DNA from: Pseudoscleropodium purum
Lineage: Eukaryota; Streptophyta; Bryopsida; Hypnales; Brachytheciaceae
Assembly (NCBI GenBank): GCA_963969395.1
Contig: OZ017803.1
Span: forward strand, 18,414,001 to 18,478,000
Direction: 5' to 3'
Length of the DNA: 64,000 bases
In this document: positions 36,571 through 47,485 of the stretch, one piece after another
Position numbering within the stretch: the stretch's first letter is position 1
Layout of the letters: each line of letters begins with the position of its first letter
Notes under the pieces: model-generated
Seen by the model: only the letters and a program-made list of their open reading frames with translations
What the model was told of the DNA's origin: nothing
Database searches by the model: none
Made by a program: the position numbers and the translations under genes

Positions 36571-39500
36571 GTTAATAATGATTCTTGAGCAATAGTTGTA
36601 AACTATGATCTATAGACTACACCCATCTCATTAGATCAACTAGTTTGGAATTCAAATTTTTTCAGTAAAATTTGAAACCAACAATTAAAAGTTATTTCCT
36701 TCTAAAATCAATTTTACAATGGCTATCAAAATGTTTTATATACTTACAAAATTTGCCGTAGCTAATTGAAGATTTTAAGATTTTAAACAAAATTTGGATA
36801 TGGTGTGGTATAAATAACATTCTTGCATAAAATAAATTTTAAAACACTTTTGGATTTTTCAATAATTTAATCAAACTTATTAGTGAAGTTTCTTTAACCT
36901 TTAAATTATTCAGTGACCCTAAATGGGTCAATCCAATTTTAGAACGGCCATTTCTTAAACTTAGGAATGTAAAAAGTCACTTGAACTTGGGCTCATTCTC
37001 AAGAAAATCAAGTTAGCTATCTAATGGTGTTTTTAGATTTAAAAGAAGAGTCACAATTGAATTTACAAAAATTCCAAAATATGGGTGGTTTGGGGAATTC
37101 TTGTCAATGAGGTGAAGGCATGTGTTCATGGGTGGGTAGGGGCAAAATTGTACCATCCAATAGCAAGGCTACGCCCAACCTTTGGAATGGGAGAGAGGTG
37201 GTTGGACAATGATGACCCTTGGAATTCTAATGGGTTCCTAGTGTAGACTAATCATACTCTTTTCCAATGAGTTGCCCAATAGTAGATTAGATCCAAAGCG
37301 TCAATACCATCTCCCTTTTTTTTTAACTCTGTCTAGTCTATGGGTATGAACAACCATTGCAATACACATTTTGCACTCAAATTTGAGTCATTTAAAAAAA
37401 TTTCCCCCCTATTCTGTGTCTTTTTTATGTTCCTTCATTCTATCATGTTTAATCTTGAATTTTGGCTTCATATTTGTGACAAATCTTCTATTTCTCTTAT
37501 AACTTATAAATTTTACCAAGGAAGTGGTTACTATTGGAAGACCATTTTCTCACTCATTTTTGGTCCTATAAATACAAGACCTATTTCTATGCACATGGAA
37601 CTTTGTTACCTTGAGAATAAGTATAAGATACTAATTTCTTAAAACATTATTTGTTGAAAAGAGCTAATCAAAGCACAATTTCTATTACTCAAAAACATTG
37701 AATTCCATGTAGTACCTTTCACTTTACGTTATAATCTTCCAATTTATGACTTGAATTGAAACCAAATTTTGTAGAGATGATAAAAATTTAGCATTCTACA
37801 AGTTCTTATGGTTAATTTTGCCTAAAAATGACTCATCAAACTTTGAGCTTCAACCTTTTGTACCTAACAAAATTGAGATCCAAAACACCTTCAAAATAGC
37901 CAAAAAATTTAAGGGTTAATATAAGTAAATTTTTTCAAGATTTTTAAATAAGTAGAATTAGAATTTATTTTAGAATATTTTGATACAAATTTTACAAATT
38001 TTAAAATTTTATTGAGTGAAATATTATTGACTAAAATATAACTCTAAATTTTGATGTTTCTTATTATTCACTCTGAAAATCTCCAAAAAATCATAAAAAA
38101 TCATATATTATTATGTAGAGATCAGAATAGTATTTTTCTTCTTATGAAGCAAATTAAGAATGAGGCATTCAAACCTTTTCAACAACACATCACAAGTATA
38201 CATACAATTTTTCTTAAATTTCTATTGAATTTCAAAGGTTAAAAACACAATTCATATAATTGTGGCTTATATAATTCTCTACCACTAGTTCAAAAGGTTA
38301 GTGCAAATACTAAAAGAAAATTGTGTTGGTTTCAACAAAACCAATCTCATACTTTTTGCAATTTCTTGTTGCCAGTGCAAAATTTTGTGTTAAAGTTATG
38401 TTTTTTAAAGTCAATTACTGGATGAAAATTACTTTTGCATACAACATAAAATATTATATATTGTCATATTGTACATATAGGTTAGTTTTGGAAATAATTA
38501 GGAAAATTTTGGATTGTCTCTAAAAATCTAAAGAAATTTCATGGTTGTTGATTATAAATCTCCAAAAATTATTCTTGAATTTTTTTAGAAAAAGGAACAG
38601 ATTTATGCATGAAAAAAAAAATCAATTAAAAATTAAGAGTGTCAAAAAATTAGAAAAAGCAAAGACCCAAAAGCCACAAAATCCAAATCAAGCTACCAAA
38701 TTGTCAAATTCCCCCAAATAAATTGTTTCGGTAGTATGGTGCCAAACTAATCTATGCATATGATATATAATATATTTATGTGTAATTAGCATATTATTAG
38801 TGTATATCTTGATATTTGGAGATCTCCCACAATCTTGAGTGCAACATTTTTGTACCATTCACATTGTACTAGATTTCTATTTGACAAGTGTACATAAGGT
38901 TCTAAATGTGGATGGATTTCATATTATTCAAAATTATAAAGGGCTAATGTCATTGACTAAGTGTAGATGGTATTCAAGTATGGAGCTACAAGATGCTTTA
39001 CCAAATCTCATCCTACTACCTTGTATTACATATATATAGCTATATATGTAAATTCAATACATATCAATAGATAATATATTAAATTAGTTTGAATCTTCAT
39101 TTAAATTTTGACTAAAACTCATGTATTATTTTTGTTAGCACTAGATGTCAATGTGAAAATAATATATAATTTTCAAACAAATAAAAATATATGTTAAGTA
39201 CAAAAAACTTATAGCATTTATAAATCAATTAGTGTAAGTAAAAGTAAATATTTTTCTTAATTTTAGTGTAGTAGAAGAAATTAGGTGTGGTTATATTTGT
39301 TTACTAGGATTGATGAGTTTATATAAGGTGAAAACACCCAAAACCATTCCTGTACTCATTCTTGACAAGTAGATTTCTATTGAAAGTGTCTCCAAAACTC
39401 CTATTAAATTATTCCCTTAGTTAAATTTTGTGATTGGGTGATTGTTGACTATTCAGAATTCAATTTATGACCAAGTTATGTACTCAAAGAATGCAGAGGT

Positions 39501-39953
39501 ACAATATGTTTGATGATCATATGTGTTCAAGCTCCTATTACATGGAGGCTATGTAGGCAGATTTTGTAGATTAATATAGGGCTACTTTTACTTAAATTTC
39601 TAAGTTCTTTTTATTTCATGTACTCCATTTTTCACTTAAAATTTTTTCTTGCGCTACTTATATATGCCCTATGTTCATTACAAAAAGAACTTGAGCATGT
39701 TTCTTAGAATCTATACACAAATACTTGATGGAAAAATTTCACGTTGAAAATTGTGCATACATGAATTGACATAGATAACAAAAAGAGGAACATTCACAAA
39801 CCAATTTCAAATTGTTTAAATTTTAGTTCCAAATTAGTTATAGTAACCCTTTATTTTATTCCACAAAAATGGGAGTGCACTAGCCTTGAAGCTACAATGT
39901 GACAATTTCAAAGTTCTACAAGCTTTTTACTTTAAAAATTCATAGTAGTTACA
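36571..39953. other. AT-rich intergenic DNA
   Basis: About 3.4 kb of AT-rich DNA. Short ORFs (37340-37642, 38323-38523, 38839-39039) show no domain. Nothing further can be supported. Confidence 0.5.
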
Positions 39954-39961
39954 GGTCTTAT

Positions 39962-40049
39962 CATGGTTGTCACATTGGACAGATTACTATTCATTTCACG
40001 TCCTATAGGTCGTGAAATGAATAGTAATCTGTCCAATGTGACAACCATG
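39962..40049. mobile_element. Perfect 88-bp palindromic foldback element
   Basis: 39-bp perfect arms (39962-40000 and 40011-40049) starting CATGGTTGTCACATTGG surround a 10-base loop that itself contains CCTATAGG. GGTCTTAT flanks both sides (39954-39961 and 40050-40057); the next base is C on both sides, so the duplication is 8 bp (hAT-like) or 9 bp (Mutator-like) depending on where the element edge is set. Perfect arms imply recent insertion. Confidence 0.75.
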
Positions 40050-40058
40050 GGTCTTATC

Positions 40059-40487
40059 CAAAAGAAAATTAATTTTGAAAATTCAATTGCTAATACCACA
40101 AATTAAAGTGCTTTTTCTTGAAAAGGTGCCTCCAACTCAGTCTGCTGAATTACTTATTTTGACGGATATGGGTGTTTTCACCTTAGTGAGCTAACAGAGG
40201 ATGTGATATTAGAGAGGGTTGCCAAGGTCAGCCTCTCCCCGTTCACACAACCTCTCTTTCGTAAATCCCATTCACACCTCTGCCATCGCTCCACTCTCAT
40301 ACCAGAAGCTCATCACCACTCTCGCGTTCGTCGCCACGGCCCCCACCAAGCATCATCGTCTCCGTCGTGTTCCTTCCTTGATTCAAATCTCCATTTGCGA
40401 ATCCTCACATTGCGCAACGTGCAATCTGCGACCACCCCTATTGCAATCCCTGAAAATTTCCTTCCATTCTTGGGTCACTAAAGCGCC
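40059..40487 (+). promoter_or_regulatory. Upstream region and leader of the DUF1818-like gene
   Basis: AT-rich to about 40200, then GC-richer leader-like DNA up to the ATG at 40488. Overlapping ORFs in other frames have no support. Confidence 0.35.
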
Positions 40488-43400
40488 ATGCATTCCGCGG
40501 CGGCCACTTTCGGCCACCGTGTCCACCCTGCGCCGACGCTCGCATCCTCGCGCGACTGCTGCTCCAGCACCAGCAGCCACAGCCGTATTAGTTTCCAAGT
40601 GGGAGTTTCTAGTGCTGTGGCGAGGGCGTCGTCGTTGCGAGCTTCAGCCGCGGCGAGACGAGGGCCGCAGGGCGAGCAGCGCTTCCCTGTGGGAGAGTAC
40701 GGAGAGCGAATTGTGGTGGCGTCGTATGACGACGGGGAGGACGAGCACGGGGGCGACATCAAATTGGAGTGTGATGAGAGTGGGTGTGTGGTGGTGAAGA
40801 CGACGTCGAAGACGCTGGAGGAAGAGTTCGACAAGACGGGGTTTCTGTGTTGCGACTTGACAGGTTGGGGATCGAATGTAATAGCCTTTTGAATTTGAAT
40901 GCGAGTGGGGAATTGCAATGCAGTGTTTGGGAAATTGCGCTCATCTCTCGTGCGTTGATGATTCCGAGTCGCGGAACAGAGTATGGCTCCCAATGTTTCG
41001 AATATTGAATGTTTGTCAGGGATTTGAGGGCGCTAGGTTGAATAGAATTTAAAGAGTAATGGGATTGCCCTAGGACGCGGGCAATCTTGAGGCATTACGT
41101 GGTTCGTGTGGAACCTACAGGGAATTGCAATGAGGGGTTCGGGAGCTTTGGCAGGGTTGCTCTCATTTCTTGTGCTTCGATGATTCCGAGGCGAGAAACA
41201 GAGTATGACTCCCGATGTTTCGAATAGTGGATGTTTTTCAAGGGTTGGAGGGAGCTCGGTTGTTTTGAATTCGAAGAGTACCGTAATGAGATAGCCCTAG
41301 GATGTGCAGAGTCTTGAGGCATTACATTGTTCCTGTGAAACCTACAGGGAATTGCAATGTGGGGTTTGGGGAGCTTTGGCAGGGTTGCATTGATATCTAT
41401 TTTGGCCAATATTTGTTCGCTTCGATGATCTCAAGGCAAGGAAGAGAGGATGTCTCTGGATGTTTCAAATAGAGAATGTTGGCAGGAGATGGGTGGGAGC
41501 TTAGTTAATCAGATTTTGAAAAATGATGGGATGGGATAGTTCTATAATGCGTTGAAGTTTGAGGCGTGAAGTGGTTTTCGTGTAGGGTGCTTTTATGCAG
41601 ATGAGCCAGCGGCTGAGAATTCCTTCAAAGTGCTTGAAGGAGAAGGGTGGCGCTTGGGATATGAAACTGCACCGGAATCTGAAGAAAGCTTTTGTGCCAT
41701 TGTAAGAGCTTCGGACTTAAGTTCTTTGGGGGCATTTAGGATGTCGCTATGTAATAACTTCTGGTGAGTAGTGCATTTGGTAGTGAATTCTTATACAAAA
41801 AATTGCGTTTTTCTTTTACTTTTGTGGTGATAGGTTGGAGCTGGTGGATGGAGCCTTGCCCTTACAGCATCGGAATTCAATGACTTCTGCTACCTCATAC
41901 AGGTGTTGCATTGTCATCTCCTATTTTTTTGCCAGAAAATAGACTGCATTTAACTTAGCAAGGCGGTGTGCTAGATTATCACCATTACTTGATGATAGCT
42001 TCATGAAGACTGCATGCCTGGTGGGGTTTTACAGACTTTAAGAAAGGGAATTTCGACCATGGATGAAGACGGCTTCATAGGGAAGGACGAAGTTGTCATG
42101 CAGGTTCGTTTGATGTACCAAGTACAGCGTGTTTATCTCATTCCGCTTTGAGTGTGGACTTAGTAACAGGGTTTCAGTAAGATTAGACTGTTCCAAGATC
42201 TTTCAGACAAGCGAAAATCATGAATCCATGGTTAGAATCTCCTCCATGGTTCATCGGAGATTCACAATATGTGTTATCGCTGTGACCATTGGAAGATTTT
42301 CCGATGAATCGCGAGGATGATCCTTTCTATGATGTCTATTAGTTCCCGAAACAACCTAATTTAACTAAAAAATTTGTCGGTTGTTATCGAGGTCTGCAAG
42401 TTGAAAGTTTATTTGAATGCCAAAGTTACGTATGTTTCAAGCTGAACTAATTCAGATCGTTGACTTTTGAAATTTGCAGGTGGAGAGAGGTAACCTTTGG
42501 ATGGAATGCAGCATTCCTAAGAAGGGAGTTATGATATTTCAACATTTCTGGAAGGTAATATATCGCCCAGTAATTGAATTTGCACATTTGTCTGTGTACA
42601 GTTATTTGACAGCAGTAATTTCTTTGGAAGAAATTTCTTGTTGCTGTTTTCTTTGTTTATTCTAGCAACACCTTGTCCAATGATGTGAGTTAGGAGCTGA
42701 GAAGAGCGAACATTGGCTGACCCTATTCCGGGTGTGTCGAGCAGCTTGGAAACAGAGCACTTGTTGACAGTCAACAGAAGACTGCTTTCAAGCTGCGGTT
42801 TCTTCTGTCAGCTGAATCAGGCAGACGACAGGTACAGCAAGAAACTTTCAACTGGCCCCTTATGCAATCACATATCGTCTATTTCGATGTAGTGTAAATA
42901 CTGAAACGTAACCAGAGTGTCCTCATAATATTCAATATCAGTTGTGAGAACTCGCCCTTCTCCATTGTAAATGTCATAAAAGAATCTCAGAAGTCTGACA
43001 TTCACTGTACAGAGCATCAGTCGTTCTTTTTGGGGCCAAACGTCGACAGCTTTCGACAGTTTTTTATGTCTAGATACAAGCCCAAAGGAAATTAAGGAGT
43101 AAAATAGGATTGTATAACCAGATCTCCATAAAAATCTGTTGTAAGGTTTCTAAAATTGTATAGTAGCTACCAGGATAACTTAAGTATTATGCAAAGTTTT
43201 GCCACAATTGATAACCTTGATCGAATTCTTGGTGCCACTCCCGCAATGAAAAGAAAGAGAAAAAAATTAGAGACAGATGAAGATCATGGTGCTCAATGAG
43301 TGGCTAGCCCTTGTCTTCTTCTGGTACCTTTCGTTACCTGCCACCTGAGGAGGTGAACAGAACAAATTCTATCGCCAAGGGTGTTGAGGCAGGCTCCTCC

Positions 43401-43611
43401 AGAATGACATGTTCACGCTGCTTCGATGGGGGTTTAGTGGCTCCCATTTGTCTCAATTCTCTTTGCTGTGTGTTAACGAATGCGTGTTCTTGTTGTGCAG
43501 GCTGAAGGATTCTGGCCACCTGAGGCTGTCATGGATATGCTAAAGAAGATTGATGCAATGAACTTAGAACAGGAAGAACTTACAAATGTACAGAAAGCAG
43601 TGAGTGCTTAA
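40488..43611 (+). CDS. DUF1818-like plastid-targeted protein
   Basis: Seven exons, 40488-40863, 41601-41701, 41834-41902, 42035-42103, 42480-42554, 42745-42831 and 43501-43611, join in frame to about 295 residues. The first 60 residues (MHSAAATFGHRVHPAPTLAS onward) are rich in Ser, Ala and Arg with few acids, as in a chloroplast transit peptide. The mature part reads KTLEEEFDKTGFLCCDLTD, LEGEGWRLGYETAPES, VGAGGWSLALTASEFNDFCY, QVERGNLWMECSIP, then AFKLRFLLSAESGRRQ and AEGFWPPEAVMDML. This order resembles the DUF1818 family of cyanobacteria and plastids, whose function is unknown to me. The start of exon 6 is the least certain boundary (an alternative in-frame acceptor ends at 42777). All introns use GT/AG. 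Confidence 0.8.
40905..41595 (+). repeat. Three tandem copies of about 235 bp filling intron 1
   Basis: Copies begin near 40905, 41118 and 41347. Shared blocks are 'gggaattgcaatg', 'tcgatgat', 'gatgtttcgaat' and 'ttgaggcattac'. They make up nearly all of the 737-bp intron. Copy 3 is the most diverged. Confidence 0.75.
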
Positions 43612-44781
43612 CGTTGTAGCTGGTCAGAATTCTTGTCTAGGAGTGAAAACAGGTCTGTTTTTTTCTGGCAAAGGATTGCCATGCGTACCATGCTACCTCT
43701 CTGCAGGTGCTCGAACGTTATAGTTTTGTGGTGTCAGTGGTTTCGGTAGCAGAGAGGGGTCTGAAATCGTAGTTGGAACAGCAAATTCACAAATAGATTT
43801 CACAGAGGTCACAATCAGACTCCGTATTCTGAACAAGTGCTGCATCGAGAATTCACTTACATTCCAGATCCACTTCCTTCCCCAATCTGGAGAACCAGCC
43901 TTCGAGTTTCAATGTACTACAGATTGAGTGTCTCATGCAACAGGATGAATCCTGCTCTCTCGTAACAGCATGACAAGGTTTCAGCAAGGGTTATTGCACT
44001 AGGCACAGCGAATTTGTAGGGTCCTCATTGTGTCTCTTGAGGAAGCCAAGATGTTTAGAAGCGAATTCTGTACAATGAGGTATGCGACCTGTTTCTGACC
44101 AGGCTCCCATTTGCACAAGATAGGGTGACCTATTTTCATGAATGAGGGGATATGATGACTGGCTTAGCAACTTCATTAATTGTGTGATGAATAACACATT
44201 GACACCTAATGAAGTTGCTAAGACTAGTTTTTAGTTTTGTGCTTCTTAGAAATAGGTTTGCTTGTACATCGAGAATATGTTGGATTGTAATATGCTCTTC
44301 CTTACTTTTTACTAATTTTAAACTTGATGAAAAGTTAGCAAAAAATAATGCAATCTTCATTATTTTGAGTACTTGATTGGAAAAAATTATCCCTACTATC
44401 ATCAATTGAACACATGCTAAAATGCTTCACATTGTTAGAAATGAGTTGTATACCTTTAAGAGTTGTCCCATATCATATGGATGTAAATTGCTTTGGCTTG
44501 TAAATGGTGCAATAAAATAGTTACTATGGGTTGTTATATAATGGTGCCTCCTTCAAGTGAGGGCATATTGGAGTACATTAAGGGGATGGTTTCAGATGAT
44601 TAGTAGGATAGAAGTATCAAGGATAGTGTTTGATTAATATGCTTCTACTTGCAATTATATCATTGAATTAAGCAATTTGTTTTTTCAACCAAAATTTTGT
44701 AACGGTTTAGGAATATGTGACTACAAAATGGGATGCAAACTTCAAAAATAAAGATGCCTATGAAAACAATGTAGATTCACT
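43612..44781. other. DUF1818 3' flank with a stem-loop
   Basis: Contains a stem-loop at 44163-44222: 16-bp perfect arms CTTAGCAACTTCATTA and TAATGAAGTTGCTAAG around a 28-base loop with a smaller nested stem. The rest is non-coding. The stem-loop could be a small foldback element or transcript structure. Confidence 0.45.
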
Positions 44782-46884
44782 TTAACTCCTAAAGTCCCAA
44801 TAGTCCCTTCAAGGGACTCTTGAAGGTCTAGGCAAATGCCTATGATCTCACTTTCTATGATTTCATTTTTTTGCAAAATAGGAAACTTCATAAGTTTTTT
44901 GGGAGGAATATCAATTTTATTTCAATTGGTGCCCTACAACATAAGTTATGTGACAATAAGTCCAAAACAAGCAAGCTAGGGTGGGCAACAAAACATCTTA
45001 TAAAAACTAAAAAATTTAAAATTTATTTCTTATAGATCATACATTTTTTCTATGTAAAAAGATTTGATTCATTTCATTTAGATAAGTGATGTAAAAGTTA
45101 TCGAGCTTCTTTGCTTGCAAGCAATATTAACAAATTCTTATGAAAATAATTGTTGGGATTAGTGCCAATTCCATTTCAGAGCTATCAACAATTTAGTTTT
45201 TCCTTTATTTTATACCTACTTTGACTTAACAATTTTTTTAAGAAAGAAAATTATGGGCAGTTGTTTTGAATTTTTTTTCCAAACTCTCAATTCAATTCTT
45301 TGACAGAAAAAAATTTTAATCACAATTTGTAGTACAATTTTTTTCAAATAAGAAGATTCAAAGCCTTATTATCTAGTTAGGTTGTGCATATTGGCACAAT
45401 ACCATATAGTGCTTGGTATCGTGCCACTATGCTATGTGTTTTTGCCACATTGATTAGTATGTCATTTGTCAATGCCACATTTTCAAAAAATATTTTATAA
45501 AAAACTTCAATGCAAGGTAGAAAAAACAAACAATTCAAATTTTTATTTCCAAGACTATCATAAACAACAATTTCATTAGAGTCTATTTCAAAAATTGACA
45601 ATTGAGGAAAAGAAGTATTTGTCGTTCAATAAGATGTGCTAATGCAATATTACATAGATGTAATAGTCAAGACCAAAATTCTTTCCTTTAGAATGTTCTA
45701 CGATTAGCTATGAGAAAGCATATTATCAATTGTAGTTTGTGCCCTTTATGACATTCATCAACCCTCATTTACATAATTACGCTCTTCATGTCGATTTACA
45801 AGCAACAAATAGTTGACACAATGTAATTGGCCAATGTGCACCAATCGGAAATGATAAGTACGCAGTTCAAATTAATTGGCAAATTGCTCTACACCACATG
45901 TTAAGAATTCTAGTCATGGCCATTATGAACAAAAATGGCCATGGAGGATGCCAATACAGCCTGAAGGATTGCTCTCATTACTTTGTGATTCTAGTAGGCA
46001 ATCCTACATACCATATTAGCACCTTCCATGGCCATTATCTAGTTCAAGTAAGAATTAATTTCAAAATATGGAAACTCCACACATATTATTCTATCCACAT
46101 CAACAAGCATCTCTATTTTATTTATAGCATTGAAGAAAATCAAATAATGCATATGTAGTATGCCATGTTTCTGAAACTCTTTGATAAAAATGTGACCTAT
46201 AATCTCCCCCAATTGTCTATATCTTATGATATTTTGTGAATATTGCCTATCCTTTAGTTGGATAATCTTAACAACTAAATCATTCATCTAATTTAATATT
46301 TACATCTATGATATTAAGTGTGCAATGTTTTGACCCTTGTCATGACTTCTATTACAAAATCTATCATACTTTTATCATGGACAAATGTCATCCAATGATT
46401 TCATTTGACATTTACAATGAAAGCCTAAAGTGCAAAAAATATCATCCAATGATTTCATCTAACATTCACAATGAAAGCCTAGAGTACAACGAGCATTCCT
46501 ATGATTTCTCATGCACACATTTCCCCTATCTCTTGCCCTATCCTTATGTATAGATTTGGCTAGTACATATATATACATGCATACGAAAAATCACCATGTG
46601 AAAAGAACCTCATTTCAAATCCATTCCAACAAGTTTTAATCAAAAAATGACAATATTTTGCTTGTAATTGAATTTAGAAGGAATTTAGAAATTTCCCTTT
46701 CAAAATTTATAGAAAAATACTGGTGATAGCATTGGTGAATCTAACCATACGGATGGAATCTAACACTCAAAGTCTACAACTTTTGTTTGTATATCGTTTC
46801 CCAAATATTCTTCCAAATAGTACTTTATGATGATTTAACTCAAATCGTCAACTCTGAAGAAGACTCTGGACGTTTAGGGGTTAA
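44782..46884 (+). mobile_element. TTAA-family element, subfamily 1, enlarged copy F
   Basis: TTAA-CTCCTAAAG at 44782 and GTTTAGGGG-TTAA at 46884. Just inside the left end AGTCCC TTCAA GGGACT can form a small hairpin. The left 0.55 kb matches copy C; the remainder does not and contains Helitron Rep debris on the minus strand. At 2103 bp it is over twice the usual size. Confidence 0.55.
46039..46287 (-). pseudogene. Helitron Rep-helicase N-terminal fragment
   Basis: The frame reads NDLVVKIIQLKDR, then GHIFIKEFQKHGILHMHYLI, then DVDRIICVEFPY. This matches the Helitron helitron-like N domain, including the His-X-His of the rolling-circle nuclease motif (HMH) and the following 'D.DRII..E.P' motif. 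The flanking frame on both sides is broken by stops. It is a fragment, with no helicase part recognised. Confidence 0.7.
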
Positions 46885-47485
46885 ATGGTCATGTAACTAT
46901 TGTACAATCAATTTTCCAGTTCTATTTCATCATGGATTGCACAATCTCATTTGGGTTGAGGTTAGATTTTCTGTCCTTCTATGAGAGAGCATCGGATGTT
47001 CAATGTAAACTAGACATTGATTTACAGCAAGAGAGAGTCAGCTAGAACATTCAAGTCAGAGAGGGAGCAGCAATCAATCACAAAATTGTTAAGCTGCAAC
47101 TTGTATATTCATATTCAATTAAGAATGCCCATTTTGAATTCGACATTTCAGTCTTGCACTGGCTCGCAGTAATCAGTATCTTTACCTTTGAGATGAAGCT
47201 ACCTAGTGATACCTCAATACTATTGCATACAATCTTGAAGAAACGTCGCACAACCCCAATGATTCCAGATTTTGCTACAAACTACAGCTAAGAATTCAAA
47301 AAGCGATTGAATTCACTAGAATCATTGATACCAGTATTACAAAACCTTTTCTTCTACTTACCGTGTTCATTATCTACACGTAGATTAATTATGTACAAGT
47401 GAACAGCTGCATGAATCTAAGGATCCATTTCTATTGGGAGATGAGGAATGAAAATTAATCACTCTCACAGTAAAACATGCTTTGC
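46885..47485. other. Intergenic DNA downstream of the symporter gene
   Basis: Mixed composition, probably including the symporter 3' UTR (minus strand). No other gene recognised. Confidence 0.4.

Noticed and set aside
45377..45601. Minus-strand ORF with a weak resemblance to an Ulp1-type protease (EIVVYDSLGNKN)
   Set aside because: Only a short stretch is suggestive, and no catalytic residues could be placed.
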